A DNA stretch of 64,000 bases from Weissella viridescens (lineage in GTDB: Bacteria; Bacillota; Bacilli; Lactobacillales; Lactobacillaceae). The position numbers and the translations under genes are program-made. Where the stretch lies: the NCBI RefSeq assembly GCF_003862435.1, contig NZ_RHGY01000008.1, positions 1 to 64,000 on the forward strand. Reading direction: 5' to 3'. Positions 7,408 through 17,676 of this stretch are shown in pieces (the first letter of the stretch is position 1; every line of letters begins with the position of its first letter). The notes below the pieces were generated by a model. It saw only the letters and a list, made by a program, of their open reading frames with translations. It had not been told where the DNA came from and made no database searches.

Positions 7408-10400
7408 TTATTTCATAGATTCAACGTCGAATGAACGTGCTTCTAGCACACGCAACAAGGCTGAAACTGTATCCAAGTTCGTAAACAATGGGATTGCATT
7501 TTCAATCGCTGTGTTACGAATCATACGACCATCATTTTCTGCTGATTCATCAGCTTGTGTTGTGTTAATCACAATTTGCAAGCGTCCATCGCGAATTGCA
7601 GTAACGGGGTTGTTTTCTGATTCAGAAATCTTGTCCAAAACTTGGACGCGCAAACCATTATCAGCGAACAACTTACCTGTTCCTTCAGTTGCGACCAACA
7701 TATAACCTAATTGGTCAAAACGCTTAGCCAAAGCCAAAGCTTCTGGCTTATCGTCATTTGCGACTGTGAAGAGCACGGTTCCAAATTCAGGAATCTTGAT
7801 GTTTGAGGCTTCAAAGGCCTTATACAAAGCCTTTTCATACGTTTTATCTGATCCCATCACTTCACCAGTTGACTTCATTTCAGGTCCAAGCAATGAATCC
7901 ACCATTGGCAACTTCGTGAATGAGAAGATTGGCGCCTTAACGTGCACGTCGTCAGTCTCTGGAATCAAGCCTGTTTCAAAGCCCATGTCCGTCAATTTTT
8001 CACCTAGCATCACGCGTGTTGCTAACTGTGCTAACTTCAAGTGTGTCACCTTTGAGATGAATGGCACAGTACGTGAAGCACGTGGGTTCACTTCGATCAC
8101 GTACGCTGTATCATCATGGATAACAAATTGGACGTTCATCAAGCCAACTGTGTTCAATGAGCGTGCCAACGCAATTGAAGCAGCTGTCATTTCATCCTTT
8201 ACCTTTTGTGACAAAGATTGTGATGGGTAAACTGACATTGAGTCTCCTGAGTGAACTCCGGCACGTTCAATGTGTTCCATGATTCCAGGAATCACTGCAG
8301 TTTCACCGTCAGACAAGACATCCACTTCTGCTTCTTGACCAACCAAGTATGAGTCAATCAATACGGGGTGATCATTTGAAACTTGCACAGCTCGGTCCAT
8401 GTAATCTGCCAATTCTTCTGAATTAGCAACAATTTCCATGGCACGCCCCCCCAAAACGTATGATGGACGGACAAGGACTGGGTAACCAATTTCTTCAGCT
8501 GCTGCTAAGGCACCTGGCACAGTTGTCGCTGTCTTACCAACTGGTTGTGGTAAGTTCAATGACTTAATCACTTGGTCAAATTCTTCACGGTCTTCAGCTC
8601 GATCCAAATCAGCAACCGTTGTTCCCAAAATGTTAACGCCATTTTGCGCAAGCGGTGCTGCCAAGTTAATTGCCGTTTGACCACCAAATTGCACCACAAC
8701 ACCCTTAGGTTGTTCAAGTTCAATGACGTTCATAACATCTTCAAGTGTTAGCGGTTCAAAGTAAAGCTTATCAGAAACTGAGAAGTCAGTTGAAACGGTT
8801 TCAGGATTTGAATTCATGATAATGGCTTCATAACCCTCAGCTTGAATCGCCTTAACTGCATGCACAGTCGCATAATCGAATTCCACACCTTGTCCGATAC
8901 GAATAGGTCCTGAACCCAAAACCAAAACGCTTTCGCGGTCTGACTTTTCTGATTCATTCACCTTCTCATACGTTGAGTAGAAGTATGGTGTTTGTGATTC
9001 GAATTCGGCCGCAACCGTATCAACCATCTTATAAACAGGTGTCACATTATTCCGTTCACGCAAAGTCTTTACTTCGTGTTCAGTCATGCCCCAAAGTCCA
9101 GCAATCGTCTTATCGGCAAATCCATTCTTCTTCGCTTGTTCCAAAACCGCAACATCACCAACGCTCGTTTGCAATTCTTGTTCGATTTCAATAATGTGGA
9201 GCAACTTATCAAGGAAGAACAAATCAATCTCAGTACGATCATGGATTGCTTCAGGTGTTACACCACGACGCAAAAGTTCCGCAATCATGAAGAGACGGTC
9301 ATCACGAGCTGGCATCAAGGCATCCAACAAATCTGCATCAGTTGTCCCTTCAAAGCGCATGTCATCTAAGCCCGTTACCCCAATTTCAAGTGAACGAACC
9401 GCCTTGTTCATGGCTTCTTCAATGTTACGTCCAATGGCCATAACTTCACCAGTAGCCTTCATTTGGGTTCCAAGTCGACGATCAGCCGTCACGAACTTAT
9501 CGAATGGCCAACGTGGAATTTTAACGATAACGTAGTCCAAAGCTGGTTCGAATTCCGCCATTGTCGTTCCAGTAACTGGGTTGGTGATTTCATCCAATGT
9601 CAACCCAACCGCAATCTTAGCAGCCATCTTGGCAATTGGGTATCCTGTTGCCTTTGAAGCCAAAGCTGAAGAACGTGAAACACGAGGGTTCACTTCGATG
9701 ATGTAATACTTGTATGACTTTGGATCCAAAGCCATTTGAATATTAACCCCACCTTCGATGTTCAAAGCACGGATAATCTTCAAAGCAGCATCACGCATCA
9801 TTTGGTATTCACGGTCTGACAATGTTTGGACCGGTGCCATAACAATTGAGTCCCCTGTATGCACACCAACGGGATCAAAGTTTTCCATTGAAGCGACAAT
9901 CAATGCATTATCGTCAGCATCACGCATCACTTCAAATTCAATTTCTTTAAATCCAGCGATTGAGCGTTCAATCAATACTTGTGTTACTGGTGATAATTCA
10001 AGTCCGTTTTCAGCAATTTCAACTAATTCTTGGTAGTTGTTGGCAATTCCACCACCCGTTCCACCTAATGTATAGGCAGGACGAACGATAACTGGGTATG
10101 AGTGGGTTTCCGCAAAATCAACCGCTTCATCAACCGTCGTGGCAATCGTTGATTCTGGAACTGGTTCATCCAAACGTTCCATCAAAGCTTTAAATTCTTC
10201 ACGGTCTTCTGCTTCTTCAATCGCTGAAAGCTTTGTTCCCAAAAGTTCAATGCTTAACTCATCCAAGACACCGGCTTCGGCTAGGTCCTTCGCCATGTTC
10301 AAACCAGTTTGTCCACCAAGCGTTGGCAAAATGGCATCTGGACGTTCTTTACGCAAAATGCGCTCTAAGAATTCCAATGTTAATGGTTCGATATAAACTT

Positions 10401-10587
10401 GGTCAGCCATTTCGGTGTCAGTCATAATTGTGGCTGGGTTTGAGTTAACCAAGACAACTTCATAGCCTTCTTCTTTCAAAGACATGGCTGCTTGTGTTCC
10501 TGAATAATCAAATTCAGCTGCTTGTCCGATCACAATTGGTCCAGAACCAATTACTAAAATTTTGTGAATATCATCGCGCTTAGGCAT
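7408..10587 (-). CDS. carB: Carbamoyl-phosphate synthase large subunit
   Basis: This 1059-residue protein makes carbamoyl phosphate from ammonia, bicarbonate and two ATP. Two homologous halves each carry an ATP-grasp domain, visible as the repeated [13 protein letters not shown] / [13 protein letters not shown] loops near residues 8 and 555 and two EVNPR(V/A)SR motifs. An MGS-like regulatory domain ends the protein. The start at 10587 has GGAGG nine bases upstream, located inside the end of carA, and overlaps carA by 8 bases. Lying within the pyrimidine operon, it serves UMP synthesis; any share in arginine synthesis cannot be judged here. Confidence 0.97.
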   Translation of the reverse strand: MPKRDDIHKILVIGSGPIVIGQAAEFDYSGTQAAMSLKEEGYEVVLVNSNPATIMTDTEMADQVYIEPLTLEFLERILRKERPDAILPTLGGQTGLNMAKDLAEAGVLDELSIELLGTKLSAIEEAEDREEFKALMERLDEPVPESTIATTVDEAVDFAETHSYPVIVRPAYTLGGTGGGIANNYQELVEIAENGLELSPVTQVLIERSIAGFKEIEFEVMRDADDNALIVASMENFDPVGVHTGDSIVMAPVQTLSDREYQMMRDAALKIIRALNIEGGVNIQMALDPKSYKYYIIEVNPRVSRSSALASKATGYPIAKMAAKIAVGLTLDEITNPVTGTTMAEFEPALDYVIVKIPRWPFDKFVTADRRLGTQMKATGEVMAIGRNIEEAMNKAVRSLEIGVTGLDDMRFEGTTDADLLDALMPARDDRLFMIAELLRRGVTPEAIHDRTEIDLFFLDKLLHIIEIEQELQTSVGDVAVLEQAKKNGFADKTIAGLWGMTEHEVKTLRERNNVTPVYKMVDTVAAEFESQTPYFYSTYEKVNESEKSDRESVLVLGSGPIRIGQGVEFDYATVHAVKAIQAEGYEAIIMNSNPETVSTDFSVSDKLYFEPLTLEDVMNVIELEQPKGVVVQFGGQTAINLAAPLAQNGVNILGTTVADLDRAEDREEFDQVIKSLNLPQPVGKTATTVPGALAAAEEIGYPVLVRPSYVLGGRAMEIVANSEELADYMDRAVQVSNDHPVLIDSYLVGQEAEVDVLSDGETAVIPGIMEHIERAGVHSGDSMSVYPSQSLSQKVKDEMTAASIALARSLNTVGLMNVQFVIHDDTAYVIEVNPRASRTVPFISKVTHLKLAQLATRVMLGEKLTDMGFETGLIPETDDVHVKAPIFSFTKLPMVDSLLGPEMKSTGEVMGSDKTYEKALYKAFEASNIKIPEFGTVLFTVANDDKPEALALAKRFDQLGYMLVATEGTGKLFADNGLRVQVLDKISESENNPVTAIRDGRLQIVINTTQADESAENDGRMIRNTAIENAIPLFTNLDTVSALLRVLEARSFDVESMK

Positions 10588-11662
10588 GTGTTTGTTCCTC
10601 CTTGTGAGCGGCAATCATTTCTAGGAATTCATCAAATAGGTATTCGGCATCATGTGGGCCAGGTGCTGCATCTGGGTGGTATTGAACCGAAAAGGCTTGG
10701 TGATTCTTAAGGCGTAGTCCTTCAACAGAACCGTCATTAATTTCATATTGGGTAATTTCAAGGTTTGTCCCTGGAATAGAGTCACCATCAACCACATAAC
10801 CGTGGTTTTGTGACGTAAAGTTCGTTTTACCACTGATGTTGTCCTTTACCGCGTGATTAAATCCACGGTGACCAAACTTCATCTTCTTAGTTGTGGCACC
10901 GTTGGCCAAAGCAAAGAGTTGGTGTCCCAAACAAATTCCCATGATAGGTAATTTTTCTTCTAATTCACGGATAACGTCCAAGATACCTTCGACTGACTCT
11001 GGATCACCAGGTCCATTTGAAAGCAAAACCCCATCTGGGTTTGCATCTAAGATGGTTTGGGCATCCACTGTTGCTGGGAAAACCAAGACGTTAACATTAC
11101 GACGGGCCAATGAACGTAGAATTGAGTTCTTCAATCCAAAGTCAATCAATGCAATCGTTACGCCATCAGTTGGATTTACGTACATGCTCTTGCTACCAAC
11201 TTCAGCCACTTGGTGCTTTGACAATTCAGCTGACTTCAAGTCAAGTAAAGTTGCATCGTTCACTTCGCTAACGATGGTTGCTTTTAGCACACCATAGTCA
11301 CGTAGTTCCTTAGTTAAGGCACGTGTGTCGACCCCTGTAATTCCAGGTAAGTCATTACGTTCAGCCCATTCAGCAATTGACATTTGTGAACGCCAGTTCG
11401 ATGGACGACGGGCAATTTCATGCGTAACAATCGCTGAAGCTGCGGGCTTAAATGATTCAAAATCATCGCGGTTAATACCGTAGTTTCCAATTAATGGGTA
11501 AGTAAATGTCAAAATTTGACCGTGGTAAGACAAGTCTGTGATTGATTCTTGGTAACCAGACATACCAGTGTTGAAGACTAATTCTCCAACAACGGGCTTG
11601 GTTGAGCCAAAGCCTTCACCTTCATAAATTGATCCATTTTCAAGTACGAGATAACGTTTCAT
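10580..11662 (-). CDS. carA: Carbamoyl-phosphate synthase small (glutamine amidotransferase) subunit
   Basis: This 360-residue subunit hydrolyses glutamine and channels ammonia to CarB. The class I amidotransferase nucleophile Cys is in MGICLGHQL (about residue 240). The oxyanion region LSNGPGDPE (about residue 214) and the His/Glu dyad near [13 protein letters not shown] (about residue 326) are intact. It sits between pyrC and carB, nine bases after the pyrC stop, and is translationally coupled to carB. Confidence 0.97.
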   Translation of the reverse strand: MKRYLVLENGSIYEGEGFGSTKPVVGELVFNTGMSGYQESITDLSYHGQILTFTYPLIGNYGINRDDFESFKPAASAIVTHEIARRPSNWRSQMSIAEWAERNDLPGITGVDTRALTKELRDYGVLKATIVSEVNDATLLDLKSAELSKHQVAEVGSKSMYVNPTDGVTIALIDFGLKNSILRSLARRNVNVLVFPATVDAQTILDANPDGVLLSNGPGDPESVEGILDVIRELEEKLPIMGICLGHQLFALANGATTKKMKFGHRGFNHAVKDNISGKTNFTSQNHGYVVDGDSIPGTNLEITQYEINDGSVEGLRLKNHQAFSVQYHPDAAPGPHDAEYLFDEFLEMIAAHKEEQTHA

Positions 11663-11671
11663 GTTTGCTCC

Positions 11672-12961
11672 TTATTTGTCGTTTGCTGCGTCGTAAACAA
11701 CTTCCCCATTCAAGAAAGTCATGCTTGTTTGACCGTAGATGTTTTCCCCAATAAATGGTGAATTCACACCCTTTGAGAGGAATTCATCAGCACGAATGGT
11801 GTGCTCGTGGTCAATATCAAATAATGCTAAGTCGGCTGTTTGTCCAACCGCTACCTTAGTTGGGGCAGCTAAGTTGAAGTCTTCAACAGGATTTTTAACC
11901 ATCCAAGTGGTGAGCTCTTCCAATGTCGCCACACCTGAACGAACCAAGTGGGTATAGATAAGTTGGAAACTCGTTTCAATGCCTGTGATACCAAACGCAG
12001 CCCCCATGAATGTCCGATCCTTTTCTTCCACAGCGTGTGGTGCGTGGTCGGTTGCAATCATGTCAATTGTGCCATCTAATAATCCGCCGATGACCGCCAT
12101 CCGATCTTGTGGTGCACGTAGTGGCGGATTCATCTTATACAAAGCGTTATCACCTTGAATATCAGTTTCATCCAATAGTAAGTGATGTGGTGAGACTTCC
12201 GCGGTTACATGCACCCCGTTTTGCTTGGCAATACGGACCAAGTTAACTGATTCCTTCGTTGAGAGGTGGGCAACATGATAATGTACGCCTGTGGCTTTAG
12301 CAATCACTAAGTCACGGGCTAATTGTGAAGATTCCCCAAGTGGATCCATGCCAGGTAATTCAAGTTCCGCTGAACGCTTACCTAGGTTCATCACCCCACC
12401 GTCAATCAAACTTTCATCTTCAACATGGGCAACTAATGGACGATCAACCCTCGCAGCAGCGCGCATCGCATCACGCATCGTCTTAGCGTTTTGTACACCT
12501 TTACCATCATTCGTGAAGGCAACGGCACCTGCATCAGCCAGTGCTTGAATATCATCAACTTCTTCAGAAGTTAACCCTGCGGAAATTGCAGCATACTGGT
12601 CAATGTGAATGACACCATCTTGTTGATTCAAGGCTTGCACTTGATTGAAGGTATCGACTGTACTTGGCACGGGGTTTAAGTTTGGCATAGCCAAAACCGT
12701 TGTAAATCCGCCCCGCGCAGATGCTTGAGACCCCGTCTTAATGGTTTCCTTATATTCAAACCCAGGCTCACGGAAATGAACGTGGACATCAACCAGCCCT
12801 GGCATTAAGAGTTGGCCTTTCGCATCAATCACGCGATCGGTCTTTACCATCAACTTTGGTGCCATCTCAGCAATTTTACCATCGCGAATGACAACATCAG
12901 TTTGAATTAAATCATTATCATGGAGCACAACACGTGCATTTTTAATTTTTAAGCTAGACAT
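11672..12961 (-). CDS. pyrC: Dihydroorotase
   Basis: This 429-residue zinc amidohydrolase closes carbamoyl-aspartate to dihydroorotate. The metal-binding DVHVHFREPG (about residue 58) and the catalytic ATDHAPH (about residue 305) place it in the class I dihydroorotases typical of Bacillus-type operons. The start at 12961 has GGAGG six bases upstream, formed by the end of pyrB, whose stop lies one base away. The longer open frame to 12976 lies inside pyrB. Confidence 0.96.
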   Translation of the reverse strand: MSSLKIKNARVVLHDNDLIQTDVVIRDGKIAEMAPKLMVKTDRVIDAKGQLLMPGLVDVHVHFREPGFEYKETIKTGSQASARGGFTTVLAMPNLNPVPSTVDTFNQVQALNQQDGVIHIDQYAAISAGLTSEEVDDIQALADAGAVAFTNDGKGVQNAKTMRDAMRAAARVDRPLVAHVEDESLIDGGVMNLGKRSAELELPGMDPLGESSQLARDLVIAKATGVHYHVAHLSTKESVNLVRIAKQNGVHVTAEVSPHHLLLDETDIQGDNALYKMNPPLRAPQDRMAVIGGLLDGTIDMIATDHAPHAVEEKDRTFMGAAFGITGIETSFQLIYTHLVRSGVATLEELTTWMVKNPVEDFNLAAPTKVAVGQTADLALFDIDHEHTIRADEFLSKGVNSPFIGENIYGQTSMTFLNGEVVYDAANDK

Positions 12962-12962
12962 T

Positions 12963-13862
12963 TTAATCCTCCCCAATTGCGTTCAAGATTGCCATTCGTG
13001 CGTACACACCGTTGCGCATTTGCTCGAAAATTCTTGATTTATCTGATTCAACCAACTCATCGGCAATTTCAACATCACGGTTTACCGGAGCTGGATGCAT
13101 GATGATGGCTTGTGGTGCTAATTGATCATAACGGTCTTTGGTTAATCCATAGTTAAAGTGATAATTCATCGCTGAGAACCCAGCGTTTTCAACCGTTTCA
13201 ATACGTTCATGTTGTACACGGAGGAACATCACGACATCTTGTTGATCTAAATCATCATCAATCCCAACATATGTCCCATATTGGTCAAATTCAGTTGGAT
13301 ACCAGTTTTCAGGACCTGAGAAAGTGATGATTGCGCCAAGGCGTTGTAAGATTTCAGCATTTGAACGCGCGACACGTGAATGTGATAAATCACCAATGAT
13401 GCGGACCTTCAAACCATCAAAATGTCCAAACTCTTCATAAATGGTCATGAGGTCGAGTAAACTTTGTGAAGGATGTTGTCCGTTCCCATCTCCAGCATTC
13501 ACAAGATGTGGCATCAGGTCAGAATGCTCGGCTAGCAGTGGTTCGTACCAGTCATTCAAACTGTGTCGGATAACGGCAACTTCGACCCCTAATGCGCCAA
13601 GTGTTTTCAACGTATCGCTGAGGCTTTCACCCTTTTGCGTTGAACTGCTGCCAGGATCAATCATGATGCGTTCCCAGCCCATTTTAACTTCTGCAACTTG
13701 AAAACTTGATTGCGTTCGCGTTGAATTTTCAAAGAATAAGTTTGCAACCAATTTTGCTGGTGCTGTTGGCGTCGCTTCGCCTGACTTATAAGCCAATCCA
13801 TTTTGAATGAGACGCATAATCGCATCTGTTGATAAATCATTTAAGTTCACAAAATCGTGCAT
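12963..13862 (-). CDS. pyrB: Aspartate carbamoyltransferase catalytic subunit
   Basis: This 299-residue enzyme transfers carbamoyl phosphate to aspartate. The carbamoyl-phosphate site STRTQSSF (about residue 51) and HPAPVNRD near residue 255 are intact. No regulatory subunit gene pyrI is nearby, as expected in Gram-positive bacteria. It is the first structural gene of the operon, with AGGAGG seven bases before the ATG. A PyrR-type attenuator in the 160-base leader controls it. Confidence 0.96.
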   Translation of the reverse strand: MHDFVNLNDLSTDAIMRLIQNGLAYKSGEATPTAPAKLVANLFFENSTRTQSSFQVAEVKMGWERIMIDPGSSSTQKGESLSDTLKTLGALGVEVAVIRHSLNDWYEPLLAEHSDLMPHLVNAGDGNGQHPSQSLLDLMTIYEEFGHFDGLKVRIIGDLSHSRVARSNAEILQRLGAIITFSGPENWYPTEFDQYGTYVGIDDDLDQQDVVMFLRVQHERIETVENAGFSAMNYHFNYGLTKDRYDQLAPQAIIMHPAPVNRDVEIADELVESDKSRIFEQMRNGVYARMAILNAIGED

Positions 13863-13879
13863 CCTGTATCCTCCTATGC

Positions 13880-14004
13880 AAAAAAGTCCGGGAACATAAG
13901 AGTTCCCGGACTTTTCAATAATTGCAGTAAAAATGTCCCAGTAATGTGGGAACTATTTATGTCAATTGATTCAAAAACCAAACCCTTGTTAGCCTCTCTG
14001 GACT
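13880..14004 (-). promoter_or_regulatory. PyrR-dependent transcription attenuator of the pyr operon
   Basis: On the minus strand AGTCCAGAGAGGCT (14004-13991) matches the PyrR-binding consensus ARUCCNGNGAGGYU. About 75 bases further on lies a strong intrinsic terminator, AAAGTCCGGGAACT paired with its complement, followed by a T run (13915-13880), just before the pyrB ribosome binding site. In the Bacillus system PyrR with UMP binds such a loop and favours termination. pyrR is not in the window. Confidence 0.88.
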
Positions 14005-14035
14005 CGATATTAAAAGGTCAATCGTTGTTGTATTA

Positions 14036-14063
14036 AATATAACACCTTTACCAACATTAGTAA
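14036..14063 (-). promoter_or_regulatory. Promoter of the pyr operon
   Basis: The minus strand has TTTACT (14063-14058), a 16-base spacer and TATATT (14041-14036), about 30 bases upstream of the PyrR-binding loop. Confidence 0.65.
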
Positions 14064-14099
14064 ACGTTTTAACACTAAAAAATTAAGACGTAAAACATT

Positions 14100-14417
14100 T
14101 TAACTAACTTTGTTTTCAATTAAAATTTGTTGTACTAATTGCTCCATTTCTGGTGTGCGCTCCCACTCTTCATAATGATCAATCGCGATTTCTGCTGGAA
14201 TTTCAAAATGTTCGTTCACGTATTTTTCGTATTGTTGCACACTATTTGAATGTGGAATATTTAACTTTAGAATCCGGACTTCTTGAATCATCTTCTCTTC
14301 AACGGCATATTCAGCCTGTCCGTTATGCAATAGATTCCCAATTTCTTTATACTTTGACCCATCTAAGCGAGTAATTTCTTCAATGATGTCCAAAGTTTGA
14401 AAACCTGCTTTTGTCAT
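14100..14417 (-). CDS. Small acidic protein of unknown function
   Basis: This is a 105-residue cytoplasmic protein rich in Glu, without signal peptide or membrane segment. I do not recognise a family. Predicted helices dominate, and an EEW...MEQLVQQIL segment ends the protein. AGAGG lies six bases before the ATG at 14417. It follows the glmM terminator and precedes the pyr promoter, so it is probably monocistronic or fed by readthrough from glmM. The reading frame has no competing overlap, which supports it being real. Confidence 0.65.
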   Translation of the reverse strand: MTKAGFQTLDIIEEITRLDGSKYKEIGNLLHNGQAEYAVEEKMIQEVRILKLNIPHSNSVQQYEKYVNEHFEIPAEIAIDHYEEWERTPEMEQLVQQILIENKVS

Positions 14418-14440
14418 GTTCTGCCTCTTCTACTCTAAAT

Positions 14441-14467
14441 AAAAAAGCTGAGAAGCACTCAGCTTTT
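14441..14467 (-). terminator. Terminator after glmM
   Basis: AAAGCTGAG pairs with CTCAGCTTT across a five-base loop, and a T run follows on the minus strand, 18 bases after the glmM stop. Confidence 0.85.
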
Positions 14468-14485
14468 ATTTTTAATCAATTGGGG

Positions 14486-15844
14486 TTATGCAACACCAAC
14501 AGTTTGTTCAACAACCGCTACAATTTGTTCTGCGTATTGTTGGGCCGCTTCATCAGTTGGTGCTTCAACCATCACACGTAACAAGTCTTGGGTTCCAGAT
14601 GGGCGCACAAGCACACGTCCATTGCCGTTCATGTCTTGTTCAACAGCGGCAATACTTGCTTGAATTTCTTCATTTTGCAAAGCAGCCTTCTTATCTTGAA
14701 CCCGGACATTAATCAAAACTTGTGGGTACGTGGTCATTTGTGCCGCCAATTCTGACAATGGCTTACCCGTTGCCTTCATGACATGCAACAATTGCAAGGC
14801 GGTCAATAGGCCATCCCCTGTGTTTGCCCAATCCAAGAACACAACGTGACCAGATTGTTCGCCACCTAGGTTGTATCCTGACTTCACCATTTCTTCAACC
14901 ACGTAACGGTCACCAACATCAGTTTTAACTGACTTGATACCGTTTTCTTCCATGGCTTTGTACATCCCAATATTAGACATAATGGTTGTCACAATCGTAT
15001 CCTTCTTCAAACGACCGTTTTCGTCAAGATACTTTCCAATGATAAACATAATCTTATCACCGTCAACAATTTCACCATTTTCATCAACTGCAATCAAACG
15101 ATCACCGTCTCCATCAAAAGCCAACCCTACTTGTGCACCCTTTTCAAGGGTAAACGCTGAAATAGCTTCAGGATGGGTTGAACCAACACCAGCGTTGATG
15201 TTCAATCCATCAGGATTAGTGGCCATTGTCTCAAATTCTGCACCCATGTCAGCAAATAGACTTGTGACAAGTCCAGATGTTGCTCCATTGGCAGCATCAA
15301 TTGCAATGTGCATACCATCCAAGCTGTCAGGAATTGTTGTTTGCAAGTATGACAAGTACTTACCGGCACCTTCAGGGAAGTTTGAAACAGATCCAAGCCC
15401 CTCAGCTGAAGGACGTGGTAAGTCATCAACTGGTGCATCCAATAGCTTTTCAATTTCGCCTTCAATTTCATCAGATAGCTTAAAACCATCTGAACCGAAA
15501 AACTTGATTCCGTTATCTTCAGCTGGGTTGTGTGAAGCCGTAATTTGGACACCAGCGTCTGCTTGTTGCGCCTGCACAAGATAAGACACACCTGGTGTTG
15601 AAATCACACCAAGACGTAGAATTTCAATTCCCACTGAAAGCAATCCAGCAACCAAGGCTGACTCAAGCATTTCCCCTGAAATTCGTGTATCACGTCCGAC
15701 AATCACACGGGCTTGGCGATCTTGTGCGTGTTGCGTTAAGACAGCACCGCCCATGCGCCCAAGTCGAAAGGCAAGTTCTGGTGTGAGTTCCTTATTGGCA
15801 ATCCCACGTACCCCATCTGTTCCAAAATAATGTAAATCTACCAT
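14486..15844 (-). CDS. glmM: Phosphoglucosamine mutase
   Basis: This 452-residue enzyme interconverts glucosamine-6-P and glucosamine-1-P for UDP-GlcNAc synthesis. The phosphoserine loop [11 protein letters not shown] (Ser about residue 102), the metal loop DGDGDR (about residue 243) and the sugar/phosphate-binding GEQSGH and RPSGTQ motifs are all present. It ends the conserved cdaA-cdaR-glmM block. In other Firmicutes GlmM binds CdaA and inhibits c-di-AMP synthesis, so co-transcription is meaningful. Two bases separate it from cdaR. Confidence 0.96.
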   Translation of the reverse strand: MVDLHYFGTDGVRGIANKELTPELAFRLGRMGGAVLTQHAQDRQARVIVGRDTRISGEMLESALVAGLLSVGIEILRLGVISTPGVSYLVQAQQADAGVQITASHNPAEDNGIKFFGSDGFKLSDEIEGEIEKLLDAPVDDLPRPSAEGLGSVSNFPEGAGKYLSYLQTTIPDSLDGMHIAIDAANGATSGLVTSLFADMGAEFETMATNPDGLNINAGVGSTHPEAISAFTLEKGAQVGLAFDGDGDRLIAVDENGEIVDGDKIMFIIGKYLDENGRLKKDTIVTTIMSNIGMYKAMEENGIKSVKTDVGDRYVVEEMVKSGYNLGGEQSGHVVFLDWANTGDGLLTALQLLHVMKATGKPLSELAAQMTTYPQVLINVRVQDKKAALQNEEIQASIAAVEQDMNGNGRVLVRPSGTQDLLRVMVEAPTDEAAQQYAEQIVAVVEQTVGVA

Positions 15845-15846
15845 AA

Positions 15847-16836
15847 TTAATTTTGCTCCTTAGGTGTCACTTGCACCTGTACTTTTTCTGGGTCAATTTT
15901 AACGTTCTTGATTGCGGTTGGTTTAACCGTCAAGGATTGCTTAGTGTGAATATTTTTCACATCAATTGGCACCGTAATTGACTTGATTCCTTCGATATCT
16001 TTCATTTTACCATTAATTGTCAATTCATTCACGTTTGCCGAAAACTCATAATCTTTAGCATCCCCGTTTTCAACGTTGAATTTAATTGGTACTTGGCGGC
16101 TACCTTCGCCTCCAATTACTGGTAAGTCAACCGTTGTGACTTGTGGTGAAATTGCCACGTTAACGGGCTTACCATGTTCATCTAAGGCTTGCAAAGTTAC
16201 ATCCTGATGAATACTCTTCTTGGTATCACGTGGTACTTTCACAACTGCAACCACACTTTGAACAGCCTGCACAACATCAGTAGTTCCCATCACTTCAACG
16301 TTATGCACACTTGAAGTAACTTTACCAACATGATAGCCGTTGGCAATCGCCTGGCTATCATACTTAGTTTGAACAGTATAATTTGAAACGGCCTTTTTTG
16401 CAATGTCTACAGAAATATCAGCTGGTTCAATCGTATACGTTAAATCATTACTGATGCCCGAAGCCTTTAACTTAATCGTATGGCGCCCCTCATTCAAATG
16501 TTTCAGATCTGCATAAACTTGAAAGTTTTTAGTGTTTTTTGCTGAAGTAACTAACGCTGGTGAACCAGCAACCGAGATTTTCACCGTTTCCGGCGCACCA
16601 GAAACATAATAATCATCTGTATTAATCCCATTCAATTGCAAAGGTACTGAGAAGGTTTCCCGTTTCTTAGAAATCAACCCCACTGCACCATCTTTGAGTC
16701 CCTTGGGCGTTTTATCAGTTGACTGTACATTTCGCGTGATACTACTATCATGTTGTCCGTTAACATACGCTGCTAACAAGATTGCCAAAATCAAACTTGT
16801 GATGAGATAGCCAAATTTACTTAATTTCGAATTCAT
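15847..16836 (-). CDS. cdaR: CdaR (YbbR-domain) regulator of the diadenylate cyclase
   Basis: This 329-residue protein has one N-terminal membrane anchor (residues ~8-25) and an exported region made of about three YbbR repeats of beta structure. CdaR modulates the membrane cyclase CdaA from the outer side of the membrane. Identification rests on position between cdaA and glmM, topology and YbbR-like strands such as [16 protein letters not shown] near residue 196. Many Firmicutes carry four repeats; fewer seem present here, which fits the short length. Confidence 0.88.
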   Translation of the reverse strand: MNSKLSKFGYLITSLILAILLAAYVNGQHDSSITRNVQSTDKTPKGLKDGAVGLISKKRETFSVPLQLNGINTDDYYVSGAPETVKISVAGSPALVTSAKNTKNFQVYADLKHLNEGRHTIKLKASGISNDLTYTIEPADISVDIAKKAVSNYTVQTKYDSQAIANGYHVGKVTSSVHNVEVMGTTDVVQAVQSVVAVVKVPRDTKKSIHQDVTLQALDEHGKPVNVAISPQVTTVDLPVIGGEGSRQVPIKFNVENGDAKDYEFSANVNELTINGKMKDIEGIKSITVPIDVKNIHTKQSLTVKPTAIKNVKIDPEKVQVQVTPKEQN

Positions 16837-16839
16837 GCG

Positions 16840-17667
16840 CTAATCCCCCTGCTTAAAGCCATTCAAGAAGTGTGAAAGCCATGTTTGCTTTTCATCATCT
16901 TGATTTGGTAGCAACTGACGTTCCAAATACTTCATATAATCTTCACGTGACAAATCTTGCATTAATTCAGCATTTCGCGTGATTGTGACGCCACCTGTTT
17001 CTTCAGAAACAACAATCGTTAAGGCATCCGTCACTTCAGAAATCCCCATCGCAGCTCGATGACGGGTTCCTAACTCTTTTGGAATCATGGGGTTGTCAGA
17101 GAGCGGGAAGTACGCTGCAGCAACTGCCAAACGTAAATCCTTAATGATGACAGCTCCATCATGCAAAGGAGTATTCGGAATAAAGGTTTGAATTAGCAGT
17201 TGGCTCGACAGATCACCATCAATCTTAATTCCGGTCTCCATGTATTCTTCAAGACCAGTCTCCATCTCAATCGTTATTAAAGCCCCAATATGTCGCTTTG
17301 ACATGTATTGTATGGCTTCATCAAGTGCCGTGATTAAATTACGTTCATCATTGTCATTGGCACGATTCTTGAACAAAGCCGAACGGCCTAGGTGTTCGAG
17401 TCCACGTCGGATTTCAGGTTGGAAAATCACCACCATCGCGATGACACCCCAATTAATAATTTGGTCAGTCAACCATGAAATCGTACTTAAATCAAAGTAC
17501 CAACTCACTACCTTGACCACGACCACAACCCCAACACCACGTAGCAAGGTAATCGCTTTTGTCCCACGAATCATCATAAAAAGTCGATAAATTAACCACC
17601 ATACGATTAAGACATCAACAATTTGTGTGACCTTTATCTCACTTAAAAAGTTCATAATTTGCGTCAT
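16840..17667 (-). CDS. cdaA: Diadenylate cyclase CdaA (c-di-AMP synthase)
   Basis: This 275-residue enzyme condenses two ATP into cyclic di-AMP, which controls potassium and osmolyte transport and cell-wall balance. Three membrane segments occupy residues ~12-90, then the DAC domain follows with the two active-site motifs LHDGAVII (about residue 169) and GTRHRAAMGISE (about residue 203). Both are complete, so activity is expected. It starts nine bases after the cation/proton antiporter gene, itself a plausible part of c-di-AMP-controlled ion balance. Confidence 0.96.
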   Translation of the reverse strand: MTQIMNFLSEIKVTQIVDVLIVWWLIYRLFMMIRGTKAITLLRGVGVVVVVKVVSWYFDLSTISWLTDQIINWGVIAMVVIFQPEIRRGLEHLGRSALFKNRANDNDERNLITALDEAIQYMSKRHIGALITIEMETGLEEYMETGIKIDGDLSSQLLIQTFIPNTPLHDGAVIIKDLRLAVAAAYFPLSDNPMIPKELGTRHRAAMGISEVTDALTIVVSEETGGVTITRNAELMQDLSREDYMKYLERQLLPNQDDEKQTWLSHFLNGFKQGD

Positions 17668-17676
17668 TCTTTGCCC

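Noticed and set aside
7766-9535. Several 100-150 residue plus-strand frames
   Set aside because: They lie wholly antisense to carB, whose codons are strongly constrained. None has a family motif or ribosome binding site.
14048-14068. cre-like AAAACGTTTACT over the pyr promoter
   Set aside because: Only 12 of 14 positions fit, and carbon control of UMP synthesis is not expected; the PyrR attenuator explains regulation.
14934-15584. 216-residue open frame on the plus strand
   Set aside because: It is the antisense of glmM, whose catalytic motifs are complete. It has Ser/Pro-rich composition typical of a shadow frame and no ribosome binding site.
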